Source: Coptis chinensis (Eukaryota; Streptophyta; Magnoliopsida; Ranunculales; Ranunculaceae). Taken from it: a DNA stretch of 64,000 nucleotides. The notes below the pieces were generated by a model that was given only the letters and a program-made list of their open reading frames with translations, made no database searches and was not told where the DNA came from. Of the stretch, positions 38,906 through 50,749 are shown piece after piece (position 1 is the stretch's first letter; each line of letters starts with the position of its first letter). The translations under genes and the position numbers were made by a program. The stretch is taken from NCBI GenBank assembly GCA_015680905.1, contig CM027377.1, positions 87,439,001-87,503,000 of the forward strand, read 5' to 3'.

Positions 38906-40311
38906 TTAACCTAAGTTTCTAATAGCTACTTTTAATTCTAATGCTAAAGTGAGACTTCTAGACTATAATCATCATAGAAAAGGAAACAATATCACTATCC
39001 CTTAGTGCATTGTATAATTAAGTTTTATTTTTCACTAAACAAAATATTTTGTTCCCACCCCCAAACTTATTGTAGACGTTGTCCTCAATGTTGACATATA
39101 TGCTCAAATTAAAAAGATAGGTACTCGCTATGGGCACCTTCTATTTTGTGTTGAAAGCGGACCAAAAAAAAAAATTATTACAAGTTTGCCATTGACCTAA
39201 AAATCATATTTTGTGTTAGGCACCCCAAGAACTACATCAAGGTAACCTATTGCTAACTTTTTTCAAAATAAGGATTATCCACTCAAGTTTGAGTTACATT
39301 TGCTGCCATCACTAAGACCATCTCCCATAATCTTCAAACCACTATGCAAAGAATGACATTCCTTCACTAATTTCATAAGGAAGCTTTCTTTTCTTGTTTA
39401 CTTGGTTTTCATTGTCAATTTTCATAGTATCATAAACGGAATCCTCTAGATTAATAGTCGATATTTTTAACTAATTCATTCAAGATCGTGGCTTCAATCG
39501 ACAAGAAAAACAAGTTGTTTCGTGCATGGTACCACTTCATGGAGAGCTACTTCCTTCTCAAGAAAAGCCTTCAATTCAAACATGAAGCTATCCTCATTTG
39601 CTTCACCCCCTATATCAATATCGGATGAAACTGCTGCATCATGCGGGAAAAACTGCCAAATTGGCTGCAAGAAGTTCGTGCTGTAAAATACCCAAAAGCA
39701 GATATTGCAAAATGAACAAATGCTCAGCGCCTCTCTTTTAGTAACATGTGATAAATCTCACATATGGCTAATATTACTGGACTTCCCTCGACTTCTACAA
39801 TATTCATGTGTGAGAGTCCTGCCATAAAAAGCCAAACCTGGCTTGCATTGATTCAATCGAGCGTCAGTGGGTACATACCACATTCTAAACAAAATTGTAC
39901 ATAACTGAAAAACAAGCTAAGGCACTTACAGACAGTGTATACATAATAGAAAGAAATATGGGTTGCCAAACCAACTCTGATGCTGATCCAACAACCTTTA
40001 CTACAGGCATATGCAAATCAAGAACAATTGAGTAGACATCTCCATCTATTAAGTAGCAAAAGAGCCAATTAAACTTCTTAGCGATTCCAAGTCTTACTTC
40101 TTCTCCAAGATCAAGAGAGCTCTTAAGAAGATCAAGAAATAAGAGAACCCGACCAATCAATAAAATCCTTGTTGTGGGCAGACTTTGGCAGGTTACAGAA
40201 AAGAATTCCTTAATTAAAGTTGTTGAACTTGTATTCATTTCTTCAAGATAAATTAGACTTGTATGGCCGGCATCAGTGAACAACCAATCTAAAATTTGGA
40301 TCTTTGACTAT

Positions 40312-41803
40312 TGACAAAAGGAAAAACGTTAGTTTTACGTACGAATAAGTGATGAAACTCAAATGTAAGTAAAACTAAAACTATTTTCTTGCTTATATAT
40401 CAAAGTTATCTACTCTCTTTATCAATGTAATACGTTTAGAGCAGAGAATTTGTTCCACTCCTAGCTCGTTTAGATGTAAAGTTTCCTAGTTCGTGTAAGC
40501 TAACAGAGTCATGAGAGTAATGGAATTGAAATTTTAACTACGATGGTGAATCAACAAGAGAAATGATATAAATCAAACTACAAAAAATACTAAATTGACA
40601 ATATGATGAGCAATTAGGGGGATTTGATTTCACCTTAATTCGACTTAATAAACTAACGAAGAATTTTGTAATCCAAATTGCAATGTTTTCGCAGAACAAT
40701 TGGGTCTATCTAATCCCTAATTGTTCATGGTAATCTCTACCAACTAACAATCAGCATGTGAAGCAATCAAATCCATTCTCATGGAGAACTAATCACTTTC
40801 TAGAATGGAATAGATTACTACGACTATTTCTACGCTAATCGAAATCAAGTTTTATTAAGGTTTCCTCAAACCCCTCTAATGGAGGTTTTAGCCTTGAATC
40901 ATTATACTATCATTTATACAACAAGAACAATAAGAGCAAGTTATTATTGAATAAGTAATTAAAATTTATAAATCTAATAGAACAATAGGATAATGATTCA
41001 AAATGAATTAAAACTAAATTTAAAACTAAGATTATGAATAACTAATTATCAATTTAAGACAAACTAAATCTATGAATGAAGTATTGAATTTTAAACTAAA
41101 CTTGAAATATAAACTAAGTAATTGATTCTCAAAACTAAATTCTTGGTCTAAAACTAATTTTATTGATAACTAACTAGATAAAAAACTAAAACTTGGATAA
41201 ATAACTAAGTAAAAACTAAGTGGTTTAAGAGCTAAGTCTTAGTCTCTTCATGTAGAAGAGACTAGATCCAAAATTTCGTGCATGGGCTGAGGAGACATGT
41301 TTCGGGCCGGAAAATCGAGCCCAAAACCCCATTACTTCAGTCCACAAAAGGGTTTTCAGTTGGAAATGACTTCAATAGCCTTTTTGTCCATTTTGCTCCT
41401 ATGATTGGGTCAAATCTTAGACCATTGGAAAGCTCATTCTGAGGCTGGTCGTTTTGACATAAGATAGGCCTAATTCGAGGTCCGAGTCCAAAGATCGACC
41501 TTTGGAAGTTCTATCGACTTTTGTCGCGTTATTTCTGCCCGCGTTGACTTTGACTTTTTCAGCTTTGTCCGAGCTTTAAAAAGTTTTTTTCTCCTTGAAT
41601 CTTGGCTTTTAATCATAGAACTTTAGTTAACCAACCTTTGCTCCTTTATCTCGCAAAAGGGATGCATTTCTGCACATATTCGACTCTAATGCCTGAAATA
41701 CATAAGAACATAATAACAGTACTAACTCTTACTTATTAATCACATAATTGGTCTAAAAGTAATATTGTAAAGGGGTTAAAACTACAATTTTGGGCTCTTA
41801 TCA
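40312..41803 (-). repeat. Second solo LTR of the Athila-type family, inside the host exon
   Basis: 1.49 kb, in the same orientation as the LTRs at 18126 and 31503 and clearly diverged from them. It runs from TGACAAAAGG to GGGCTCTTATCA on the plus strand. It is flanked by ACTAT (40307-40311) and ACTCT (41804-41808), one mismatch. No interior sequence remains. Divergence suggests an older insertion than the full-length element. Confidence 0.85.
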
Positions 41804-42229
41804 ACTCTTGATTCACCTCATTTGAATTCAATATGCTATGAAGTAAAAGAGTAGAAGTTGGCTCCAACAATTCTGTCAATGCTTCACTTAAAGCTTTTAG
41901 GTGAGTTGCTTTGCTCAGTGAAACAGGGAAGGTTGAAATCATTTGGCCACATAAAATTATGGGTTTTTTAGACATTGGTCCTATTATTACTATGGTAATT
42001 AGAGTTTGGTCCAGAAATGCTGAAATATTAGGTTTTGGTCCTACTTTTATTACTTGATCGTCAGTCAACTTAGTTGACTGTGGTCATGTCGTTTACTCTT
42101 TTGAGCATGCATCACATGTGATTACAAGTAGGACTACACTCTAATTTCTAACATATAATAAGGACCATGTCCTAACAATGACATTATTATCTGGGTCAAA
42201 TACTAACTTATCTTTAAGAGTGAGAAAGG

Positions 42230-42350
42230 ACGATGGTTTAGACAATGTGTATCTTCCAATACTCCTGTTTCGATCTTCTGCAACTCTTCCTTATGCTCTC
42301 TAAGTTTTGCAAGTTTTTCTTCCACTTCCATAGTATATGCCCATGCAGAG
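42230..42350 (-). other. Possible captured coding fragment in the MULE
   Basis: The minus strand reads SAWAYTMEVEEKLAKLREHK followed by EELQKIETGVLEDTHC, a charged heptad-like stretch typical of a coiled coil and unlike the AT-rich remainder of the element. It could be a captured host exon (Pack-MULE) or chance. There is no start codon or splice evidence that I trust. Confidence 0.4.
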
Positions 42351-42364
42351 ATCAAAAACAAAAA

Positions 42365-42490
42365 GAAACCAGAAGAATTGTTTAGAAAACACATGCATAG
42401 AAGAAGGAAACTAGAAAAATTGTTTTGAAAACACATGTTTAGAAGAAGGAAACTAGAAAAATTGTTTTGAAAACACATGCATAGAAGAAG
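42365..42490. repeat. 3 x 42-bp tandem repeat in the MULE
   Basis: Three head-to-tail 42-bp units starting GAAAC(C/T)AGAA(G/A)AATTG and ending CATAGAAGAAG or TTTAGAAGAAG. Units 2 and 3 differ at about two positions; unit 1 is more diverged. The length is a multiple of three, so the minus-strand frame runs through. Confidence 0.95.
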
Positions 42491-43143
42491 CACTATGGTG
42501 TCGCGGAGTATCTCACTACAAAGTAAGTAGCCACAAAAGAAATAAATATGCATCTTTCAAGTAGGATCTTGGAACATGTTATCCAAATCAAGGACATAAA
42601 GGTTCATATAATCTTTACATGTTTGGTCCATTATATATGAGGTGGAAACGATGGAACATATTAAGTTTTTACTTAGCTTGAACATTGAATGACAATTCTA
42701 CTTTCTGGAATTATACCCACAATCTTTTCCTCGGATACACGTTCTTGATACCCATAGAGATTCAATACATACACTTGTAAAACATTAATCGATTAAAACC
42801 GTATGGCGTGAAAATATAAACCCTAGCACAATTAAAAATAAACAAACATAAAAAATCTTTACTCTAATAGAAAATCCTATAGATCCTAAAATAATTATAG
42901 TATCCGATGCTGGTTATATGTTGTCTAGTTTTTTTATCTATCATACATATTACTATTTCTAGCGCAAAAGATGCAACTGAAGGCGGTGCTTTGAATTTAT
43001 TGCACACTGAGAGAATTGGTTTATGCAACATATCAACCAATTTTGAGGCAATTTATTGTAGAACATGAAAAAAACTTTCCTCAATATGGGAATCAAATTC
43101 CATCTGAATGATCAATTAGAACTCTCAAGTAAATAATAGTCAT

Positions 43144-43236
43144 ACTTGTAAGTTAGATATTAGAGTTTAGTCCTACTTGTAAATTAGATATTAGAGTTTA
43201 GTCCTACTTGTAAATTAGATATTAGAGTTTAGTCCT
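43144..43236. repeat. 3 x 31-bp tandem repeat at the MULE right arm
   Basis: Three units starting ACTTGTAA(G/A)TTAGATATTA and ending AGTTTAGTCCT, nearly identical. The left arm has a single related unit, so the array grew only on one side. Confidence 0.93.
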
Positions 43237-43720
43237 ACTTGTAAGCACGTGTGACGCATGCTTAAAAGAGCAAACGGCATGACCACAGTCAACTAAGTTG
43301 ATTGACGGTCAAGTAACAAAAGTAGGACCAAAACCTAATATTTCAACATTTCTGGACCAAAGTCTAATTCCTTAATAATAGTAGGACCAATGTCTAAGAA
43401 ACCCTAAAATTATCTCCTTGTATATGGTGAATGCTTGACGTGGATAGTAGGACAACAATCGGATATCATTAATGAGGTAGAATTTAACTAGAAGAAATGT
43501 CCTTTTAGCTTCAAGTATTGGCTCAGTGAGAACCAACAAATCATAATGAGATGAATCGGAACAAGGCTTATAACCAACATATCAATGCTCAAAAGAACCA
43601 GTTGATCAACAAGGCTCAGAAGAAACAATGGTCCCTACATCAGAACAATGGTCCCATCGTTGCCTCGGAACATCTTGTTGACTCTGACCCAAAGGCAGAT
43701 CCTGATACCGGTCATCATGC

Positions 43721-44033
43721 ATGACCTTATAACCACATTATATCATAACTAGAAGTGAGTCCGGCTGGTACTAAATCAATCTTTAATTTTGCTGAGACCG
43801 AATCAATTTTTGGTTTTTGGTGAATTAATTTCGCGAAGACGAAGGTTGGTAACTAGTTTCTTTTTGGTTGGGGGTGTAACTGGTTGGAGCTGGTTATTTC
43901 TGATTTATTTTTGTTTGGGCTTTTGGTGATGGGGTCTGCCCAACGCTCCAAGTTGTGCCTAACACAATTACAGACCCCAAATTGGGTCGGGGTTTGCCCA
44001 ACACAAAATGGATAATAGGACTCAAAAGATAAC
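43721..44033. other. Spacer, no recognised feature
   Basis: About 310 bp between the host gene fragment and an LTR-like sequence. It has a GGGTC(G/T)G...GCCCAAC word repeated near 43935 and 43985. Nothing else was recognised. Confidence 0.5.
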
Positions 44034-45900
44034 TGATAAGCACCTAAAACTGTAATATTAAACCCCGAGGGACATAGCATTTTGGTCGATTATGTGTTTA
44101 ATAATCATGTAATAATTATATTTTCGTACTTTTGCAGGTTTCCGCAATTAAAATGAAGATAGTGATAAAACATGCATCAAAGTACAGGGAATACGGGAAC
44201 ATTTTGAGTTTCCCACTCGACCGATGAAGCGAAGTTTCCAAAAGAACAGAATCAGTGCGGAACGGGCCCACATATGAAGAAGCAACAAATTTCCGATGCT
44301 CAAACCGGATAAATCTAGGTGCCGACGTTGGCTAGTGAATTTTGCCAAGTACAAGAATACGGAATATTGGGAATTCACACTCAATCCCCGTGAAGCCCAA
44401 CAAAAGCCGACTAGAGCCGGGTTCCCAAAAAAAACGTAACCGGTCGCGAGCGGGCCCACATATAAAGAAGCGGGAAACTTCCGATGCTCAAATCGGATAA
44501 ATCTAGGTGCCGGCGTTGGCTAGTGAAGCCGCCAAGTACAAGAATACGGGAATATTGGAATTCCCCAATCCAAAAAAGCCCAACAAAGCGACTAGAGCGG
44601 AAGTTTCCAAAAGAACGTAACCGCATACAAGGCGGGCCCACATACAAAGAGGCGTGAAACTTCCGGCTCAAATCGGATAAATCTAGGTGCCGACGTTGGC
44701 TAGTGAAGCTGCCATAGCGACCGGGCGATTTTAACTCTGCAAAGGACAAAGTAGTAAAACGCCAATTTTAGCCGCCGCATCGACACACTAAGTGGACACT
44801 CTGCTTGGCCCGTAAGGCATGATGAGTCAGCATAGGCAGGTGGCAAATGATGGTTTCAAATTGATACCACCTGGCAAGAGAGAAGACACGTACCAATTCA
44901 AACCAGGTGGTTTGAATTAACATAAGCTAAAAACAAAACCTTAAAATGGCAAAAGGACAAAACTTAAAACAAATTTGAAAACAAAGTTTGGTTTGAACCA
45001 TTCAATTAGCATAAAAACAAAACCTTAAATATTCACGGGTCACTCTTGTATCAAATTTATATATATGAAGGGTCGCCTTCATTATGAGGTCTTCAAAGGC
45101 ATATTAATGCTTTAGCTACGTTTAGTTTTTCTTCAAGACTTACCTTCCGCCATTTTTATTTCAAAGAACCTTTAATGATAAGTTATTTTACCCTTAATAA
45201 TGATCATTTCTTTTCTTGTTTAATTTCTGTCCCGCATTTATTTACTTAATGTATACAAAGAAGTTTTATTATTCCCGCTATGATGATGAGCTAATTCCCC
45301 CCTCGTGGGGAGGGTTATCTTTGCTTCGTGTGAAAATCGGATTGACTCGTTAATATTCTAGAATCACTACTTAGGAATTAGGCATAGAATTAACATCCGG
45401 TCCCAAAATGATCGAGAGGCGCACAAAGTTAGATCGCGATGCTCCGGACAGTCGTAATGTCGCGACTCTGTCGGGTGTCGCATGACTCTCCAATCGGCCG
45501 TCGGTGATGTGAACTTGTGCGGGAGCGGAGATAATATACCGCAGAGATGCGGTATTATTAAAACTCCTTATGCTAGTGAAATCGACCTAGAGATGTGGGC
45601 ATGCACTAGGGATCAATTTCGACGCCGCGTCTCGAAACGAGACGAACTAGAGATGTAGTGATTTGGTAATAAAACTGTTGAAAAATGATTCTTGCATGAG
45701 CATGATTAACTCTCTCCCTGTTTCTCTACATTTTGTTTACCTATATTTAATCACCGTAGTAATTTACATTACCGTTAATTTAATTAAAACCAACTAAAAA
45801 GAAACCTAAAATCCTACCACTTAAAGTTGTAATTCCGGTTGTGAACCTATCCGAAGCCCTAAGGTTTGGACGATCCTTTACTCGACCTATCCTACCAATC
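44034..45900 (+). repeat. LTR-like sequence of a different gypsy-type family
   Basis: It begins TGATAAGCACCTAAAACTG, similar to the first bases of the Athila-type LTR family (TGATAAGAGCCCAAAACTG) but diverging after that. It carries three ~180-bp internal tandem repeats (44180-44714). No partner LTR, primer site or target duplication was found, so it may be a solo or truncated LTR. The right edge is a guess. Confidence 0.5.
44180..44714. repeat. Three ~180-bp tandem repeats
   Basis: Units at 44180-44346, 44347-44533 and 44534-44714 each start AAGTACA(G/A)G(G)AATACGG. Each contains a CGGGCCCACATA word and ends with GATAAATCTAGGTGCCG(A/G)CGTTGGCTAGTGAA...GCCA. The pattern is clear; identity is roughly 80-90% by eye. 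Confidence 0.92.
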
Positions 45901-45943
45901 CCACGTGAGTAAGGTAACTTGACTAAAACGCGTTCGACTATAC

Positions 45944-46011
45944 GGACGTTGGACTTTGGACTTTGGACTTGGACTGTGGACCTCGGACTTTGGACTGTGG
46001 ACCTCGGACTT
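45944..46011. repeat. TGGACTT minisatellite
   Basis: About nine short units built from GGACTT(T), GGACTGT and GGACCTC variants, 6-8 bp each. Confidence 0.9.
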
Positions 46012-46481
46012 AAGAAATAAGTAACTGAAAGCCGATAAACGTTTGTAAATTTGTGTTTTTATCAATAACAACATGGACAAATAAAGATAAAGGAAAGAGG
46101 TTACCAATAGCTTCATAAACAAAAAATAAAAGCTCGAGTCACCTGTAGAAATTAGTACCTCACAAAAGATATAAGAGCAACAATACATACAAGGAACCAA
46201 ATTACTCCAACGATGAAAATATGTCACGTATTGATCAGCTCCCAAATGTGCATTTTATTACCCTTATATTACTACATTACAACCCATCTTATGCTTAACG
46301 AAAAGACAACTCATAGCTTTTATTGCCTTTTTCAAGATATGGAGAATTTCATACCACTTATCATAAAAGTTGTGTCTTAACACCAAAAGGAGCCTCTTAT
46401 TATGAAGACCAGAAGTTTCTATGGAAAAGTGTTGATAAAGTCAAAGTCAACGGTCAAAGTCAAAGGTCAAGGTCAAAGCCC
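46012..46481. other. Spacer, no recognised feature
   Basis: AT-rich sequence with a repeated GTCAAAG(T) motif at 46438-46480 just before the first long direct repeat. Confidence 0.5.
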
Positions 46482-47629
46482 TCAACTCAGAAGACCAAAG
46501 ATGGAGGCCCTTATCTCAAAATATGACATTCTCCCAAAACCTACCTTGGTCAAGAAGAAATAAAAAAGCAAAAGAAAAAGCAAATGCAAAAGTAAAGTGT
46601 GAGGTGTCTCATTTGTAATGGAGAAGGGCAAATTTGTAAAAGGCAAAAGTAGGGGTATATAATCTAAAAGCTAGGGAGAGAGAAAGTATTCATTGCTTTA
46701 GGGTCCAAACCATTTGGTTTGTTTTAATTTCTTGTCTAGTTTTTCAATTCAAGTCCTTTACTTTATTGTTCTTCATTTTATTTTAATTACATCTTGTTAT
46801 TTTACTTTGTTTGATTTCAATCTTCAATCTTATCTTGTTGTTCTTATTTCAATCTTCAATCAATACTTATTTCAATGTTTTCATGTCATTTCAATACCAA
46901 CAACTTGAGTTTTCATGTTTTCATTAGCTTAAACTAAACAATCTATAGCAAGAGTCTACCTAACTTTTTCATAACTCTCACACTTAAACTCCAAATAACT
47001 TAGGATGAACCTCACTTCTTACAAACTCTTTGAAGTTACCACCACTATCTAAAACTTCAAATGGCACCACCATCATGGATTGGAGGAGCAAGAGTGCTTG
47101 GTTGAAAATCTAAGGAGGAAGCACCATTCTCATCTTTCCATTTCTATTTTTTTTTTAAATTTTTTGTCATTTTATTTTGTTGTTTTTCACTACTGATTTA
47201 CTTTCTTGCAAATTAGGGTTCGAAACTAACAAGCTGGAGAGGAGCTGAAGACACAGCCGAAAGACGACCAAACTTCACCGGAGCCGATGGGTGACCACGA
47301 GCTAGCTTGGGGGTGACCGCCCAGCCACCTCCATGCACAAAGGTCTATTTTTTGGCAGCTCAATTGGTTTTTGATGAATAGTTGAACACCGAACCTGGAT
47401 TTTGTAATAGAGTAGGATAAATCAGTGGAACTTGTTTGTAATAGTTAGAGATAAAAATAAAAACGAAAAAAAATTAGGAAAAATTAGTTTTTGATTGATT
47501 TGTGTGGATGAACATGAGTTAAACTTGGTTTAAGTTATATACTTATCAAAGGATTAGAGTTTTAATTGCCTTTGGAAGTTCAAGTGTGTGAGGAAAGTTA
47601 TGGATCATAGCTTACACACTATGAATCAA
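46482..47629 (+). repeat. Long direct repeat pair, copy 1
   Basis: About 1.15 kb, nearly identical to 49589-50734. Both copies contain GGGGTATATAATCTAAA (TATA-like) and end CACACACTATGAATCAA. The size and TATA-like box suggest LTRs of a small non-autonomous element, but I could not find TG/CA ends, a primer site or a target duplication. The 2 kb between the copies has no coding domain. Confidence 0.8.
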
Positions 47630-48270
47630 GGGGACATGATCAGCCCGACTTAGATTAAATCCACTTGCAGGGTTTACATGACAATCCTTATGCCTCAAGG
47701 GGACATGATCAGCCCGACTTCCTGCGGGTCACGGATTACTTCTATAATCAACAACACACCTTACATACAATGTCATTACCCAATCCATTGAGTTTGTTGA
47801 TTCACAAATGAATCTCACTCATTGATGATTTAAAGTAATGTACAATGCACGTAAGTGCCCATTATTATATTCGGATGAAGAGGACAAACATCCATAATAG
47901 AGGTGTTTGTTCTCTTATATAGTCAGTATAAAGAGAAACAACCTCACTTGGTCCTGTTCAATACACATAAAGTGTACTAGTGTAATCCTATAGTCAAGAT
48001 AGACTAATTCCAGATTATACTACAACTTACCAATAGTTTGTCCAAATCCATCTAGGTTGTGAACGTTTACTTATACTTTATAAGGTACTGATGATATGAT
48101 CTTCTGTGTGTCACCACACACCATATCATCTACAACATAAAGTATTAGACACATGTATATAACTAATAACATATATAATATGCATAACATTTGCCCATAT
48201 GATTCTCATTCAAAATATAAAGAATTAGAGTTAATACAAAAGTAATGCTTTTAGTATATAACCCTATCAG
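47630..48270 (-). repeat. Copia-type LTR fragment or solo LTR
   Basis: Read on the minus strand it starts GATAGGGTTATATACTAAAAG and runs through ...GGATGTTTGTCCTCTT... and ...CATCAATGAGTGAGATTCA. This is the look of Ty1/copia LTRs common in dicots. A 70-bp spaced repeat of GGGGACATGATCAGCCCGAC lies at its left end. It adjoins the end of long repeat copy 1 exactly, so it may have inserted there. Target duplication not resolved. Confidence 0.55.
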
Positions 48271-49588
48271 TGTGTTCCCAGGTCAAGCTATTCCTAATCC
48301 TAGACCAACAAATACAACCTTTGAAGCAACAAGTGATGTGAACGAAGCTGGAGTGCTAACAACTCTTTCTTAATCATCCCATCTACGAGGATTGAATCCT
48401 CTCTTCCAATGTATTCCTTTTACATTCATTTCCATCGTTTGCTTTAAGGGGATACATCAATAAGGTAACTGGACCTCTCCACTTGGAGGGTGTGGTTGTA
48501 AGTGAAGGAGCCTTAGTCCATAGTATATCTCACATATTCTTTGTAAAACACTTTTTACTCGTCGTTGGAGTAAGTGTGAACCTGTGGAATGAGTATACAA
48601 TTTTTCTTTTCTTTATTTTACACTTCTTTTACAAAAAATGTTTGTTTTCTTTGTGTTGTTAATGATAAGATTCTCGATACATCAATAGTTAAGTGATTTT
48701 TCAAAATGGGCAATGGATTTTACAAAGGCCAACCCCTAGAACAACACAATGTAGGGGGTGCTTTGAGATCAACTTTGCTTACTAAGGGTCGCCTATATCA
48801 CTAAGCTATTCGCCCGGGTCAGGACATTCCATGTCTTGCGCAGTAAATCCCCCAACTCGCGTAGCTGAAGCTCTGTCTGTTTAGATTGGGTTTGCCACAG
48901 AACTGACACGAAAGTTGCTTAAGATTATCTGTTATGGTTTGCTTTCAAATAGTAGCATCTAGAATCACAACTTTTGAATACGAGTTTCTTAAAATATCTT
49001 TCCATAGTTTTCAAAACCTGAGGATATAAAAATTAAAGTTATACGCCCCGGAGTAACCAAAATGATACCGGATTATCGTATAATTTCATCTTCTTAGCAA
49101 AACACCTCTATATGGTTAGAGATATATTTTGATTGAGAAAACCAACTAAAAAAAAATAAATAAATAAAAATAGACGAGGCATCTCCAAACAAAAATTAAA
49201 CAAATAGAGTAACCCAAAGTGATACTATCTTCTGTTTAATTCTATTTTTTGCCTCCACCTCTCTATTTTATCTCGAGAATCTGACGTTAAAAGACTCAAA
49301 CTTGTACAAAATTTTCAAAATTTTTCTTTCTTAAAAATCTTTTCCCCTTCGTTAAATTTTTTCCCTTTCTCAATCTCTCTCTTTTTTAAAAATGTCTTCG
49401 TAGCAAAAGAAAAACCCTCAACCTAGCAATACTAGATGGATTAGTTTCAATGATCGCGGTGCAACCACTTCCTAGAGAACTACAACTTAAGATATGGACA
49501 TATATATTGAAAATCATTCTGGTTTAGGTAAGAGTTCATTCGCAGACGTAAGAGACGAGATATGAGAGAAGGCTCGTGCTTTGAACTG
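48271..49588. other. Spacer between the long direct repeats, no recognised gene
   Basis: AT-rich. A short open stretch near 48275-48375 reads VFPGQAIPNPRPTNTTFEA on the plus strand and is unidentified. Homopolymer tracts at 49150 and 49380. Confidence 0.4.
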
Positions 49589-50734
49589 TCAACTCGTAAG
49601 ACCAAAGATGGAGGCCCTTATCTCAAAATATAACATTCTCCCAAAACCTACCTTAGTCAAGAAGAAATAAAAAGCAAAATAAAAAGCAAATGCAAAAGTG
49701 AAGTGTGAGGTGTCTCATTTGTAATGGAGAAGGGCAAATTTGTAAAAGGCAAAAGTAGGGGTATATAATCTAAACGCTAGGGAGAGAGAAAGTATTCATT
49801 GCTTTATGGTCCAAACCATTTGGTTTGTTTTAATTTCTTGTCTAGTTTTTCAATTCAAGTCCTTTACTTTATTGTTCTTAATTTTCTTTTAATTACATCT
49901 TGTTATTTTACTTTGTTTGATTTCAATCTTTAATCTTATCTTGTTGTTCTTATTTCAATCTTCAATCAATACTTATTTCAATGTTTTCATGTCATTTCAA
50001 TACCAACAACTTGAGTTTTCATGTTTTCATTAGCTTAAGCTAAACAATTTATAGCAAGAGTCTACCTAACTTCTTCATAACTCTCACACTTAAACTCCAA
50101 ATAACTTAGGATGAACCTCACTTCTTACAAACTCTTTGAAGTTACCACCACTATCTAAAACTTCAAATGGCACCACCATCATGGATTGGAGGAGCAAAAG
50201 TGCTTGGTTGAACATCTAAGGAGGAAGCACCATTCTCATCTTTCCATTTTTATTTTTTTTTAATTTTTTGTCATTTTATTTTGTTTCTTTTCACTACTGA
50301 TTTACTTTCTTGCAAATTAGGGTTCGGAACAAACAAGCTGGAGAGGAGCTGAAGATACAGCCGAAAGAGGACCAAACTTCACCGGAGTCGACGGGTGACC
50401 GCGACCTAGCTTGGGGGCGACTGCCCAGTCACCTCCATGCACAAAGGTCTAGTTTTTTGGTAGCTCAGTTGGTTTTTGATGAATAGTTGAACACCGAACC
50501 TAGATTTTGTAATAGAGTAGGATAAATCAGTGGAACTTGTTTGTAATAGTTAGAGATAAAAATAAAAACGAAAAAAAATTAGGAAAAATTAGTTTTTGAT
50601 TGATTTGTGTGGATGAACATGAGTTAAACTTGGCTTAAGTTATATACTTACCAAAGGATTAGAGTTTTAATTGCCTTTGGAAGTTCAAGTGTGTGAGGCA
50701 AGTTATGGATCATAACTCACACACTATGAATCAA
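49589..50734 (+). repeat. Long direct repeat pair, copy 2
   Basis: Partner of 46482-47629, differing by scattered single changes. Its right flank has a short tandem repeat of AACTTGGTAATCAACACTCT (50732-50775). Confidence 0.8.
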
Positions 50735-50749
50735 CTTGGTAATCAACAC

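Larger units (their letters stand above)
36080..39170 (-). mobile_element. Athila-like interior fragment, split by a solo LTR
   Basis: The segments 36090-37401 and 38906-39170 match consecutive parts of the interior of the full-length element (about 19560-21180), including the pyrimidine-rich stretch (36780-36960 against 20250-20420) and the words either side of the split (ATTACCTA, ATTAACCTAAGTTTC). It has no LTRs of its own. It is more diverged than the LTR pair of the full-length element, so older. Confidence 0.8.
41961..43404. mobile_element. Non-autonomous Mutator-like element (MULE)
   Basis: 1.44 kb with long terminal inverted repeats of about 200 bp (41961-42165 against the reverse complement of 43210-43404). 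They start GGGTTT(T/C)TTAGACATTGG. It is flanked by a perfect 9-bp direct repeat TAAAATTAT (41952-41960 and 43405-43413), the Mutator hallmark. No transposase motif was found, so it depends on another copy. The interior carries a 3 x 42-bp tandem repeat and a short host-like coding stretch on the minus strand (42230-42350). A 3 x 31-bp repeat sits at the inner edge of the right arm. Confidence 0.92.
39300..43720 (-). pseudogene. Host gene fragment, unidentified helical protein, split by an LTR and a MULE
   Basis: Minus-strand coding texture runs across three pieces. 43405-43590 reads SSHYDLLVLTEPILEAK...YYPRQAFTIYKEIIL. 41804-41960 reads CGQMISTFPVSLSKATHLKAL...LLLHSILNSNEVNQE. 39930-40311 reads IQILDWLFTDAGHTSLIYLE...LLIGRVLLFLDLLKSS...LVWQPIFLSIMYTLS and ends at a GTAAGT donor. 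Taking one copy of each target duplication, the three pieces continue in one frame, so both insertions hit a single exon. Further exon-like stretches lie at about 39500-39690 (PIWQFFPHDAAV...FELKAFLEKEVALHEV) and 39305-39400 (SLMKLVKECHSLHSGLK). The protein looks like a large alpha-helical (HEAT/ARM-like) nuclear protein. A virilizer-type identity is a weak guess. The gene is certainly non-functional here; its ends are not defined. Confidence 0.7.

Noticed and set aside
43144-43236. CRISPR-like array from three 31-bp repeats
   Set aside because: The repeats are contiguous without spacers and lie in a plant transposon arm.
46482-50734. Confident call of an LTR element
   Set aside because: No TG/CA ends, primer site, purine tract or target duplication could be placed.
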